From: JBCCGR01 sp039029195
Lineage (GTDB): Bacteria > Pseudomonadota > Alphaproteobacteria > Rhizobiales > Rhizobiaceae
NCBI GenBank assembly: GCA_039029195.1
Contig: JBCCGR010000001.1
Span: forward strand, 186,001 to 250,000
Reading direction: 5' to 3'
DNA length: 64,000 bases
Shown here: positions 1 through 7,259 of the stretch, in pieces
How positions within the stretch are numbered: position 1 is the first letter of the stretch
Layout: each line of letters opens with the position of its first letter
Made by a program: the position numbers and the translations under genes
The notes under the pieces: generated by a model
What the model was told of the DNA's origin: nothing
The model's database searches: none
Seen by the model: only the letters and a program-made list of their open reading frames with translations

Positions 1-226
1 CATCGTGCAACGCGGCTCGCACCACACCATCCATCGCATCAAGATGTGCACGTGCGGCAATTTCAGGGACCACGCCACCAAAAGCCGCGTGTTCGTCAAT
101 CTGGCTCAGCACAACGTTTGACAGAATATTGCCTTCGCCGGTCTGGGAACGAACCACCACCGACGCGGCTGTTTCATCGCAGCTTGCCTCGATACCAAGC
201 ACGGTCGGAGCGGTGGAATCACTCAT
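1..226 (-). CDS. tsaD: tRNA threonylcarbamoyladenosine synthase subunit TsaD, N-terminal part
   Basis: Only the first 75 codons of a roughly 350-residue protein lie in the window; the gene runs off the left edge. TsaD transfers the threonylcarbamoyl group to A37 of ANN-decoding tRNAs together with TsaB and TsaE. The visible part carries the family start motif GIEASCDETAASVV (ASKHA ATPase fold) and the conserved block HAAFGGVVPEIAARAH. The ATG at 226 overlaps the rimM stop by 8 bases (ATGAGTGA), which suggests translational coupling. In relatives I remember, trmD follows rimM at this place and tsaD sits near hemC and gpsA, so the position is unusual. Confidence 0.9.
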   Translation of the reverse strand, partial: MSDSTAPTVLGIEASCDETAASVVVRSQTGEGNILSNVVLSQIDEHAAFGGVVPEIAARAHLDAMDGVVRAALHD

Positions 227-758
227 CCCGCTCGCTCACTTCCACTGGCCGAACAACAACCAGGCGCCCGTTGGCGATATCAATATCCGGCACATTTTCG
301 CGGGTGAACGCGACAAACCAGGATTTTCCTCGTCGCAGTTTACCATCCAGTATCGGTGCAACTTCGACAAGATCATCGGCACCGAAGTTCGGCACTGCGA
401 TCACCTCGCCGAGTGTTTCGCCATCTGAATCCACCGCTTCAAGACCAATCAAATCATTGAGATAGAATTCGTCCTCTTCCTCAACATCGGGCAAACGCGC
501 GCGGTCGACATAAAGAAGCGTGCCGCGCATTTCATCCGCCGCATTGCGGTCGCAGACCCCCTTCAAGGAGACAACATAACGTTCACCGACCCGCTTGACG
601 CGGGCGATGAAAATGCTTTTGCCGGTGTCGGTCTGAAACGGATTGAACCGGGTCAGTCCAAGGGGATCTTCCGCATAAATTTGTGCACGCAGTTCGCCGC
701 GCAGCCCATGAGCCGCGCCGAGCTCGGCCATCAGGATCAGACTGTCAGAGCCAGACAT
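219..758 (-). CDS. rimM: 16S rRNA processing protein RimM
   Basis: A 179-residue protein of normal length for RimM, which binds ribosomal protein S19 and assists maturation of the 30S head. The N-terminal RimM domain (about residues 8-90) has the typical GAAHGLRGELR start. The C-terminal PRC-barrel region starts near EFYLNDLIGLEAVDSDGE (about residues 97-115). It lies downstream of rpsP in the same direction, separated by about 280 bases that hold an inverted repeat, and its end overlaps the tsaD start by 8 bases. The ATG at 758 gives a full-length protein. Confidence 0.95.
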   Translation of the reverse strand: MSGSDSLILMAELGAAHGLRGELRAQIYAEDPLGLTRFNPFQTDTGKSIFIARVKRVGERYVVSLKGVCDRNAADEMRGTLLYVDRARLPDVEEEDEFYLNDLIGLEAVDSDGETLGEVIAVPNFGADDLVEVAPILDGKLRRGKSWFVAFTRENVPDIDIANGRLVVVRPVEVSERDE

Positions 759-1039
759 GGATTTCCGATTCGACTCCGCTTGCGATGGCGCTGGTTCACA
801 ATTCCTTTGTCATTGCCGCCACGGTGGCAATCCAGTGCCGTATCGGGATTGACCGACCTCACGTCGTTCAGCCCGCCGCCCTGGACACCCGCTGTGACGG
901 GTGAGAGGAAGGCAATTGAGATCAACTTGCCTCCACCGCCATTGCGACTTTCAGGGCCGCAATCCACCAGCTGGACTTTCTGGATCCCGGTCGTAAAGAC
1001 CGGGATGACGAAAGCGGATGGCGTTAATACCAACCGATA
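759..1039. other. rpsP-rimM intergenic region
   Basis: A gap of 281 bases inside an otherwise tightly packed operon. Open frames cross it on both strands, but none has a recognisable start, ribosome-binding site or protein motif. The only clear structure is the inverted repeat at 984-1006. Confidence 0.6.
984..1006. repeat. Palindromic element with 9-bp stem
   Basis: ATCCCGGTC and GACCGGGAT form a perfect 9-bp inverted repeat around the loop GTAAA. No T-run follows on either strand, so it is not a typical intrinsic terminator. The flanking TGG before it and GACGAA after it resemble dispersed intergenic palindromes of alphaproteobacteria. I saw no second copy in this window, so the repeat-family assignment is inference. 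Confidence 0.6.
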
Positions 1040-1450
1040 TTACTCAGCAGCAGCGGCTTCTTCAGCCGGAGCTTCTGCTTCAGCGGCGGCCTCGGCAGCA
1101 GCAGCTTTGGCTTCTTCTTCCTTGGCAGCCTTCTCGTCGAGACGTTCCTGGGCCTTTTTGCCAAGCTTCGCCTTGTTTGGATTGTTGCGCGCCTCACGCT
1201 TGGCAAGACCGGCTGCATCCAGAAAGCGCAGAACACGGTCAGTCGGGGTCGCACCGTGGTCGAGCCAGTATTTGATGCGCTCTTCGTTGAGTGTCACGCG
1301 CTCAGCAGAATCCTTCGGCAACAAGGGATTGTAGGTGCCAAGCTTCTCAATGAAGCGGCCATCGCGTGGTGCACGCACATCGGCGGCAACAATGCGATAG
1401 TAGGGGCGCTTTTTGGAGCCGCCGCGGGCCAGTCTGATTTTGGTAGCCAT
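1040..1450 (-). CDS. rpsP: 30S ribosomal protein S16
   Basis: Encodes 136 residues starting MATKIRLARGGSKKRPYY, the universal S16 N-terminus. S16 is a primary 16S rRNA binder needed for 30S assembly. The frame stays open for 35 more codons upstream, but the ATG at 1450 is preceded by AAGGAAA at good spacing and matches the family start. After about residue 85 comes an Ala/Glu/Lys-rich tail (AKAAAAEAAAEAEAPAEEAAAAE region), a disordered extension common in alphaproteobacterial S16. It starts 14 bases after the stop of the upstream GNAT gene. Confidence 0.96.
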   Translation of the reverse strand: MATKIRLARGGSKKRPYYRIVAADVRAPRDGRFIEKLGTYNPLLPKDSAERVTLNEERIKYWLDHGATPTDRVLRFLDAAGLAKREARNNPNKAKLGKKAQERLDEKAAKEEEAKAAAAEAAAEAEAPAEEAAAAE

Positions 1451-1463
1451 GATTGGATTTCCT

Positions 1464-1982
1464 TCAGGATTGTAGAGTGTTTTCAGGATGGATGTGCCGA
1501 AACACCAACCGCGGATGGCCGCGAAGAGTGGTTTCAGCTTCAACAGTTGCGCCAAGGCGTTTCGCCACGGCCTGTGATTTCAAATTGTCCGGATGGACAT
1601 AACTCATCAGCGGAGGCAGCTTCAGGTCAAATGCTGCCCATTGCTGAACACGTCTGGCGGCTTCGATTGCGAAACCCTTGCCTTCGCTTCCGGCATAGAG
1701 GCTCCACAACAATTCAGGCTCTTCAATGTCGAGCGGAAACCAGAGCCCGGTGTAGCCAAGAACAGAACCGGTCTTTTCCTGAACAGCGAAGCTGCCCAGA
1801 CCGCGAAGACGCCACTCGCCAAGCATTGCGCAAAACATCGACCAGGCCGTCGAGGCATCAACAGTGCCGGAGATGAAGTGCGCAGTGCGGTCTGGGTCTG
1901 CCCAAAACGCACTGAAGCCATCAAAGTCTTCCAGCCGCCATTCGCGCAGGATCAGTCGCTCGGTTTCAAGAACAGGTGTCAT
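1464..1982 (-). CDS. GNAT-family N-acetyltransferase (RimJ/RimL type)
   Basis: A 172-residue acetyl-CoA-dependent acetyltransferase of the Acetyltransf_3 (RimJ/RimL-like) group. It opens with VLETERLILREWRLEDFD. The acetyl-CoA binding stretch is represented by SEGKGFAIEAARRVQQWA, and PDNLKSQAVAKRLG is the usual late helix. The start overlaps the chorismate mutase stop by four bases (ATGA). It resembles the GNAT at 2268-2813 in length, opening and motif order, so the two may be an old tandem duplication. The substrate cannot be inferred; a role in acetylating a ribosomal protein is possible from context only. Confidence 0.85.
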   Translation of the reverse strand: MTPVLETERLILREWRLEDFDGFSAFWADPDRTAHFISGTVDASTAWSMFCAMLGEWRLRGLGSFAVQEKTGSVLGYTGLWFPLDIEEPELLWSLYAGSEGKGFAIEAARRVQQWAAFDLKLPPLMSYVHPDNLKSQAVAKRLGATVEAETTLRGHPRLVFRHIHPENTLQS

Positions 1983-2275
1983 GAATGGCGCGCCTGCTCA
2001 TGGTGTCGGATCACTTCGTGAATAACGAACTCAAGGAACTTCTCGGCAAAGTCCGGATCAAGGCTCGATTCATCCGCCAGCCGCCGCAGGCGTTCCACCT
2101 GCCGCTTTTCCCGCGATGGATCGGCTGGTGGGAGATCATATTTTGCCTTCAGTTCGCCCACGGCCTTCGTGATGCGAAACCGTTCAGCAAGAATGTGAAT
2201 GAGAGCCGCATCAAAATTGTCGATTGATTGACGCAGGTCTTTCAATAGCTCGGAGGCGCGTTGTGCATCACTCAT
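1979..2275 (-). CDS. Chorismate mutase, AroQ class
   Basis: A 98-residue all-helical protein of the monofunctional AroQ class, converting chorismate to prephenate for phenylalanine and tyrosine synthesis. The chorismate mutase pattern is visible: LRQSIDNFDAALIHILAERF at the N-terminus, then KAVGELKAKYDLPPADPSRE and a C-terminal helix ending VIHEVIRHHEQ. The ATG at 2275 has GGGAG upstream and overlaps the upstream GNAT stop by 8 bases; a longer frame to 2296 lacks a better ribosome-binding site. Placement between ffh and rpsP is common in Hyphomicrobiales, so it is probably co-transcribed with ribosome-biogenesis genes. Confidence 0.9.
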   Translation of the reverse strand: MSDAQRASELLKDLRQSIDNFDAALIHILAERFRITKAVGELKAKYDLPPADPSREKRQVERLRRLADESSLDPDFAEKFLEFVIHEVIRHHEQARHS

Positions 2276-2813
2276 TGGACGCTCCCAAAAATTCACTCGC
2301 TGGAAGATGACGCCAGATCTCTGCCTTGCCGTCGAAGATCACCGTATTCGCCTCAAGGTGCCCGCCAAGCTTGCGGGCCACATTTTTTGAGGCGTGATTG
2401 TCCGCCGCAATCAGGCTGATGGCGGTGGTCCAACCCAGATCCTCGTAGGCGAATTGCAGGCCACGGCGGGCAACTTCACTCGCATAGCCTTGGCCATGAA
2501 AATCCCGGTGAAGAATGTAGCCGACTTCCGGCTCAGGCCAGCCCTCAGGACACCACAGCCCAGAATATCCGATTGCAGTACCATCGGACTTGCGTTCAAC
2601 CACCCACATTCCAAAGCCGCGAAACTGCCAATGGCCGACATGCGAAGCCATGTAGCGCCAGCTTTGCGACCGATTAAAGAGACCACCCACATAGCGTGAG
2701 TTTTCTTCATGCGAATAGATGCCGTGAACGAGGTCGAAATCGCTCTCGCGCCATTCGCGCATCACCAGCCGTTCTGTTTCCAGAACGGGAATATTGGCAA
2801 GATTGAAGGTCAT
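2268..2813 (-). CDS. GNAT-family N-acetyltransferase
   Basis: A 181-residue RimJ/RimL-type acetyltransferase. It begins with a short leader and then PVLETERLVMREWRESDFD, contains IGYSGLWCPEGWPEPEVGYI, and has an acetyl-CoA loop region DFHGQGYASEVARRGLQFA. Its ATG overlaps the ffh stop by four bases (ATGA), so it is translationally coupled to ffh. It is a likely paralogue of the GNAT on the other side of the chorismate mutase gene. The substrate is unknown. Confidence 0.85.
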   Translation of the reverse strand: MTFNLANIPVLETERLVMREWRESDFDLVHGIYSHEENSRYVGGLFNRSQSWRYMASHVGHWQFRGFGMWVVERKSDGTAIGYSGLWCPEGWPEPEVGYILHRDFHGQGYASEVARRGLQFAYEDLGWTTAISLIAADNHASKNVARKLGGHLEANTVIFDGKAEIWRHLPASEFLGASNE

Positions 2814-4369
2814 TTCTTCTTGCCTCCACCGAGGCCAGGCAGCTTGGGACCGCCAAGACCGGGCAGTTTGGGCATGCCACCTGGAAGGCCTCCCGGCAGA
2901 CCGCCCGGCAATCCACCAGGGAGGCCACCAGGGCCACCCATTTGTTTTGCCATCTGCTCAAGCTGTTTTGGGTCCATGTCTGGCATGCCACCGGGAAGGC
3001 CACCCGGCATTCCGCCACCCATACCTCCGCCAAGACCGCCCATCATGCGGCCAAGCATGCCTTTGCCCTTCTTGCCGCCCATGGCCTTCATCATATCGGC
3101 CATCTGGCGGTGCATTTTCAAAAGCTTGTTGATGTCCTGAACCTGCGAACCCGAACCGGCGGCAATGCGCTTTTTACGGCTGGCATTGAGAATTTTCGGG
3201 CTGCGGCGTTCTTTCTTCGTCATCGAGGAAATGATCGCCTGTTGGCGCTTGAAGATGGAATCATCAAGACCGGCAGCATCAAGCTGCTTCTTCATTTTGC
3301 CGACACCGGGCATCATCCCCATAATGCCACCCATACCGCCAAGATTTGCCATCTGGCCCAACTGCTCGGAAAGGTCGTCGAGATCGAACTCACCCTTCTT
3401 CATCTTGCGGGCCATTGAGGCGGCTTTTTCCGCATCAATGGTTTCAGCCGCCTTCTCAACCAGCGAAACAATATCGCCCATGCCAAGAATGCGGTCGGCA
3501 ATCCGCTTGGGATGGAAATCCTCAAGCGCATCCATCTTTTCACCGGTACCGATCAGCTTGATCGGCTTGCCGGTCACAGCCCGCATGGAAAGCGCTGCAC
3601 CGCCACGCCCGTCACCATCGACACGGGTCAGAACCAGACCGGTGATGCCCACGCGATCATCGAAATTCTGCGCCAGATTGACGGCATCCTGACCGGTCAG
3701 GGAATCGGCAACCAGCAGAATTTCGTGTGGGGTGGCGGCAGACTTGATGTCGGCCATTTCCACCATCAGCGGTTCGTCGATGTGGGTTCGGCCCGCCGTG
3801 TCGAGGATTACCACATCGTAGCCGCCAAGACGCCCGGCCTGCATGGCGCGTTCGGCGATCTGAACAGGTGACTGACCTTCGATGATGGGAAGGGTTTCGA
3901 CAGATGTCTGCTCCCCAAGCTGGCGCAGCTGCTCCTGCGCTGCCGGACGGCGCACATCGAGCGATGCCATAAGTACTTTTTTGCCGTCCCGATCCGTCAG
4001 GCGGCGGGCAATTTTTGCGGTCGTGGTGGTTTTACCGGATCCCTGCAGACCCACCATCATGATCGCCACGGGGGCAGGGGCGTTGAGATCAATCGGATCC
4101 GCATCCGATCCCAGCATCTCCACCAGATGATCGTGAACGATCTTGACGACCATCTGGCCCGGCGTCACGGACTTGACGACTTCCGCACCAACGGCCTTCT
4201 CGCGCACCTTGTCGGTGAAGGAACGAACCACATCGAGCGCCACATCGGCCTCAATGAGCGCGCGACGCACTTCACGCAGAGCCGCGCCCACATCCTTGTC
4301 CGACAGCGCACCACGACGGGTTAACCCGTCAAAGATGGAACCCAAGCGTTCGGAAAGGGATTCAAACAT
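2810..4369 (-). CDS. ffh: Signal recognition particle protein Ffh
   Basis: A 519-residue SRP54 GTPase that, with 4.5S RNA, brings ribosomes making membrane proteins to FtsY. The N domain covers about residues 1-90. The G domain has GLQGSGKTTT, DVRRPAAQEQLRQLG, DTAGRTHIDE and TRVDGDGRGGAAL. The Met-rich M domain carries SGSQVQDINKLLKMHRQM, the 4.5S RNA-binding part. Unusually, the last 70 residues are a low-complexity Gly-Leu-Pro-Met tail with five consecutive GGLPGGL-like units and a KKK end, giving a protein longer than the usual 450-500 residues. It is first in the coupled run to tsaD, with ATG at 4369. Confidence 0.97.
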   Translation of the reverse strand: MFESLSERLGSIFDGLTRRGALSDKDVGAALREVRRALIEADVALDVVRSFTDKVREKAVGAEVVKSVTPGQMVVKIVHDHLVEMLGSDADPIDLNAPAPVAIMMVGLQGSGKTTTTAKIARRLTDRDGKKVLMASLDVRRPAAQEQLRQLGEQTSVETLPIIEGQSPVQIAERAMQAGRLGGYDVVILDTAGRTHIDEPLMVEMADIKSAATPHEILLVADSLTGQDAVNLAQNFDDRVGITGLVLTRVDGDGRGGAALSMRAVTGKPIKLIGTGEKMDALEDFHPKRIADRILGMGDIVSLVEKAAETIDAEKAASMARKMKKGEFDLDDLSEQLGQMANLGGMGGIMGMMPGVGKMKKQLDAAGLDDSIFKRQQAIISSMTKKERRSPKILNASRKKRIAAGSGSQVQDINKLLKMHRQMADMMKAMGGKKGKGMLGRMMGGLGGGMGGGMPGGLPGGMPDMDPKQLEQMAKQMGGPGGLPGGLPGGLPGGLPGGMPKLPGLGGPKLPGLGGGKKK

Positions 4370-4776
4370 GTGACGCGTCCGCTTTCATTATTCGTTTCAG
4401 TCTGGCCAGATTTGCGCCATTTCACGCAAACCATAGCCCCAATGCAAAACGCACCCGCGGGCGAACATCGCTGGCGGGTGTTGACCTGCAGCGCACCACC
4501 TGGTGCAGACTGCTCAGTTGCTCGGGATATAGTTGTCCCTGATTGCGCGGCGGATATAAGGTTTGCAGACCACAAATGTCAAGCGATGCGCGCGCTTTCC
4601 ATCAGAGTCATCCGATCATGTCTCATCTTGGATCGTAGCGGGTCGCGTTTCTAGTGGCGAGACGACGGAAAGAGAGCGTCCAATTCTCCAGAAAACACCA
4701 TTTCATTCAATTGTCGCACAGTTTTCGGTAGTGTCTGATGCACTGAAATTGTGTCGAGAAAGGTCAGGGCCGCACC
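4370..4776. other. Divergent intergenic region ffh / tmpA-like
   Basis: 407 bases without a supportable gene. It must hold the promoters of the ffh operon (minus) and of the dioxygenase gene (plus). The only structure I noted is a short perfect palindrome, GCACCA-CC-TGGTGC, at 4493-4506. I looked for a 4.5S RNA gene here and did not see its conserved GGAAGG-type tetraloop region. Confidence 0.5.
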
Positions 4777-5916
4777 ATGTCGATCCAGTCGTGTGAGATC
4801 ATTCAGGATGGAAAGGCTGTCAGTGTTGCATTCACTGACGCGGGCGCCGTGCGGTTCCATGCCATCTGGTTGCGCGACAATTCGTTTGATCCGCAAACCC
4901 GGTCGCCTGACAATGGTCAGAAACTCATCTCGGTGGGTGACCTTCCCGAACACCCAACCATCGCTTCGGCAAGCCATTCTGGCGAAGAATTGGAAATCAG
5001 ACTGGCCGGCAATAGCGAGCCGATGTGCTTTTCAGCCAGTTGGTTGAGCGACCATGCCTACGATAGAGGCCCCCGCAGCGAAATCGGATGGTTGCCCAAT
5101 GATATTGAGGCCTGGACGGCTGAAAATCTGCCATCCGTTCCGCAGGCTCGATTTGACGATCTGCAAACTAATACCGAAGCACTGCAAGGCTGGTTGGCCA
5201 TGGTCCGCGCATACGGGTTTGCGAAGATCACACACGGGCCGACAGAACCGCAGAGCCTTTTGAAGGTTGCCAACCTCTTCGGCTATGTGCGCGAGACCAA
5301 TTATGGTCGCTGGTTTGAAGTCCGATCGGAGATCAATCCGACCAATCTCGCATACACTGGTCTTGGATTGCAGGCGCACACCGATAATCCTTACCGCGAC
5401 CCGGTTCCCACGCTGCAAATTCTCTATTGCCTTGAGAACTCCGCTCAAGGCGGAGATTCCATGGTCGTGGACGGATTCGCCGCGGCAAGTCGCTTGCGGG
5501 ACGAAAGCCCTGATCATTTCGAACTGCTTTCCAGCCATTGCGCGCGGTTCGAATATGCAGGAAGCGAAGGGGTCAAGCTGCAATCCCGCCGTCCGATGAT
5601 TGAAGTTGCACCAGATGGCGAATTGATCGCCGTCCGCTTTAACAATCGATCGACTGCCGCCATTCAGGACGTGCCATTCGAAAAAATGGAAGCCTATTAC
5701 GAGGCATGGCGCCGGTTCGCGGATATCATCGACGATCCCAAAATGGAGATCAGCTTCAAGCTGGAGCCCGGCGAGTGTTTCATCGTCGACAACACCCGCG
5801 TTCTCCACGCCCGAAAAGGGTATTCAGGATCCGGGACACGCTGGCTACAAGGGTGTTATGTCGACAAAGACGGGCTGCTCTCTACACTTGCAGCTCTGGA
5901 AAACAAGGCCGCTTGA
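4777..5916 (+). CDS. tmpA: Fe(II)/2-oxoglutarate dioxygenase, probable TmpA (TMAEP hydroxylase)
   Basis: A 379-residue enzyme of the gamma-butyrobetaine hydroxylase/TauD group. Residues 1-100 match the GBBH-like N-terminal domain (FHAIWLRDNSFDP), and residues 125-370 the TauD fold. The iron triad reads H201-x-D203 (AHTDNPYRDP) and H344 (TRVLHARKGY), with R355 (GTRWLQG) as probable 2-oxoglutarate ligand. Nine bases plus a GAGGGG site after its stop comes an HD-domain oxygenase. Known biochemistry: TmpA of Leisingera hydroxylates 2-(trimethylammonio)ethylphosphonate at C1 and TmpB cleaves the product to glycine betaine and phosphate. The gene pair and lengths fit that system; gamma-butyrobetaine hydroxylase is the alternative if read alone. 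Confidence 0.78.
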   Translation: MSIQSCEIIQDGKAVSVAFTDAGAVRFHAIWLRDNSFDPQTRSPDNGQKLISVGDLPEHPTIASASHSGEELEIRLAGNSEPMCFSASWLSDHAYDRGPRSEIGWLPNDIEAWTAENLPSVPQARFDDLQTNTEALQGWLAMVRAYGFAKITHGPTEPQSLLKVANLFGYVRETNYGRWFEVRSEINPTNLAYTGLGLQAHTDNPYRDPVPTLQILYCLENSAQGGDSMVVDGFAAASRLRDESPDHFELLSSHCARFEYAGSEGVKLQSRRPMIEVAPDGELIAVRFNNRSTAAIQDVPFEKMEAYYEAWRRFADIIDDPKMEISFKLEPGECFIVDNTRVLHARKGYSGSGTRWLQGCYVDKDGLLSTLAALENKAA

Positions 5917-5929
5917 GGGGTAATCACCA

Positions 5930-6517
5930 ATGACTGCAATCGCTGAAAGACCCACCTCCGAAACAATCGTCGCTTTCATCGCCGACATTTTCAAACGCCG
6001 GGGCGCGGATTCTTATCTTGGAGAAGATGTGACCATGTCGCAGCACATGCTGCAATGCGCGCAACTTGCTGAAAGGGCTGGTGCAGATGATGACGTTGTT
6101 GCGGCGGCTCTGCTCCACGACATTGGCCACTACACAAGTGAATTTGGTGCAGAAGCGCATCTGGATGAGGTCGACAATCTGCACGAGGAAGCCGGTGGCC
6201 GCTTGCTTGACGAGTATTTTCCAAAAATCGTCACCGATTGTGTGCGCCACCATGTGGCTGCAAAACGCTATCTTTGCGCCACCAACGACAAATACTTCTC
6301 CCGCCTTTCAAGCGCATCCGTGCTGTCGTTGAAACTGCAGGGCGGACCAATGTCGGACGAAGAAGTGGCGGAATTCTCAAAGGAAGAGAACTTGAAAGCA
6401 ATTCTGCGCGTTCGTGTCTGGGACGATGAAGGCAAGGATCCTGAAATGACCACGCCGGAGTTCGATCACTACGCGCCGCTTCTGGAGCGGGTCGTTCAAC
6501 GGCATGCGACTGCCTGA
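5930..6517 (+). CDS. tmpB: HD-domain mixed-valent diiron oxygenase, probable TmpB
   Basis: A 195-residue HD-domain protein. Ligands follow the spacing of the phosphonate oxygenase PhnZ: H39, H63-D64 (LLHDIGH), H67, H85 (NLHEEAG), H107/H108 and D165. Y29 and E32 stand 7-10 residues before H39, as the Tyr/Glu pair that gates the PhnZ active site does. Such enzymes oxidatively cleave the C-P bond of 1-hydroxyphosphonates; together with the preceding dioxygenase this predicts glycine betaine plus phosphate from a quaternary-ammonium phosphonate. The site GAGGGGTAATCACCA lies at the tmpA stop, so the two genes are one operon. No transporter or regulator for phosphonates is adjacent. Confidence 0.8.
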   Translation: MTAIAERPTSETIVAFIADIFKRRGADSYLGEDVTMSQHMLQCAQLAERAGADDDVVAAALLHDIGHYTSEFGAEAHLDEVDNLHEEAGGRLLDEYFPKIVTDCVRHHVAAKRYLCATNDKYFSRLSSASVLSLKLQGGPMSDEEVAEFSKEENLKAILRVRVWDDEGKDPEMTTPEFDHYAPLLERVVQRHATA

Positions 6518-6618
6518 CCCAAACAGAAATTGGGAGCAGGATAGAAACTCCCGCCCCCAACGCTTCGGAAATGCGCGCCCCGGAGCACGCCCTCTTTCGC
6601 GTCCCGGGGACAAGCCGC

Positions 6619-6900
6619 TTAGTGGTAGTAGCGGCTCATGCAAATCCGGTACTCACGCCACCAGTAACGCGAACCGGTGCGGCGAGCCTTCCGCTTCAAC
6701 CAGCGGCACTGGCGATACGGATTGTAGTAGCCGTGGTGATAACCAAAGTGACGGTGACGGTGGAAGTGACGACCCTTCTTCTTGAAGTGGACCTTCACAA
6801 CCGAACCGGCTTCAGCGGCGGTGGATGTGGTTACAGAGCCAACGGCGCCAACCATCAGGGAAGCGGCCACGGCAAGTGCGGTAAGTTTGACCTTGTTCAT
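6619..6900 (-). CDS. Small secreted basic His/Tyr/Arg-rich protein
   Basis: A 93-residue protein of unknown function. Residues 1-31 look like a signal peptide (MNKVKLTALAVAASLMVG... AEA), with cleavage probably near residue 31. The mature part is rich in His, Arg and aromatic residues (GRHFHRHRHFGYHHGYYNPY) and has two Cys. The start is firm: AAGGAG lies upstream of ATG 6900. Similar short basic proteins are common in Hyphomicrobiales. Metal or polyanion binding is possible, but this is only inference from composition. It is convergent with tmpB. Confidence 0.75.
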   Translation of the reverse strand: MNKVKLTALAVAASLMVGAVGSVTTSTAAEAGSVVKVHFKKKGRHFHRHRHFGYHHGYYNPYRQCRWLKRKARRTGSRYWWREYRICMSRYYH

Positions 6901-7259
6901 CGTTTTTCTCCTTAACGTGTGCTGGTCTTGGGAAGATCGGGCGACGTTTCCGCCAACCGATAACCAACAGATAAATCACCGTGAGGAGATTTGATGGAAC
7001 AGGTGTTCCACTGCGAAACGGTTCGGTCTGTCAGCCCGCAGACCGCAGAAACCTTTGAGCCCTCCTATTCACCTGACGTCACAACTGGGAGAGCAAATTT
7101 TCAGCTCGTTTTAATTTGGTCCCTTAGAAACCGGGTGAACTGACCAACCGCCACAGCCCCCGATTGCTTTGATTCGCTACCGAAGTGTGATGAATTTAAT
7201 TTCCCGACCGCCGCACCAAATGCAAAACGGTGCCGGAATACTCAATTGCGGAGAGCAGT
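6901..7259. other. Divergent intergenic region
   Basis: 359 bases between the small secreted protein (minus) and the CRP-like regulator (plus), containing no supportable gene. The one clear symmetric site is TGACGTCA, a perfect 8-bp palindrome at 7074-7081. Both promoters should be here. Confidence 0.5.

Noticed and set aside
737..1033. Open frame between rpsP and rimM
   Set aside because: No recognisable motif or ribosome-binding site, and it overlaps the rimM start and the inverted repeat.
2810..3060. Tandem DNA repeat or CRISPR-like array
   Set aside because: The repeats are in frame within ffh and encode Gly-Leu-Pro units; there are no unique spacers.
4370..4776. 4.5S RNA gene next to ffh
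   Set aside because: The conserved SRP RNA tip sequence is not present on either strand.
4777..5916. Gamma-butyrobetaine hydroxylase (carnitine synthesis)
   Set aside because: The fold is shared, but the coupled PhnZ-like partner makes a phosphonate hydroxylase more likely. Kept as an alternative.
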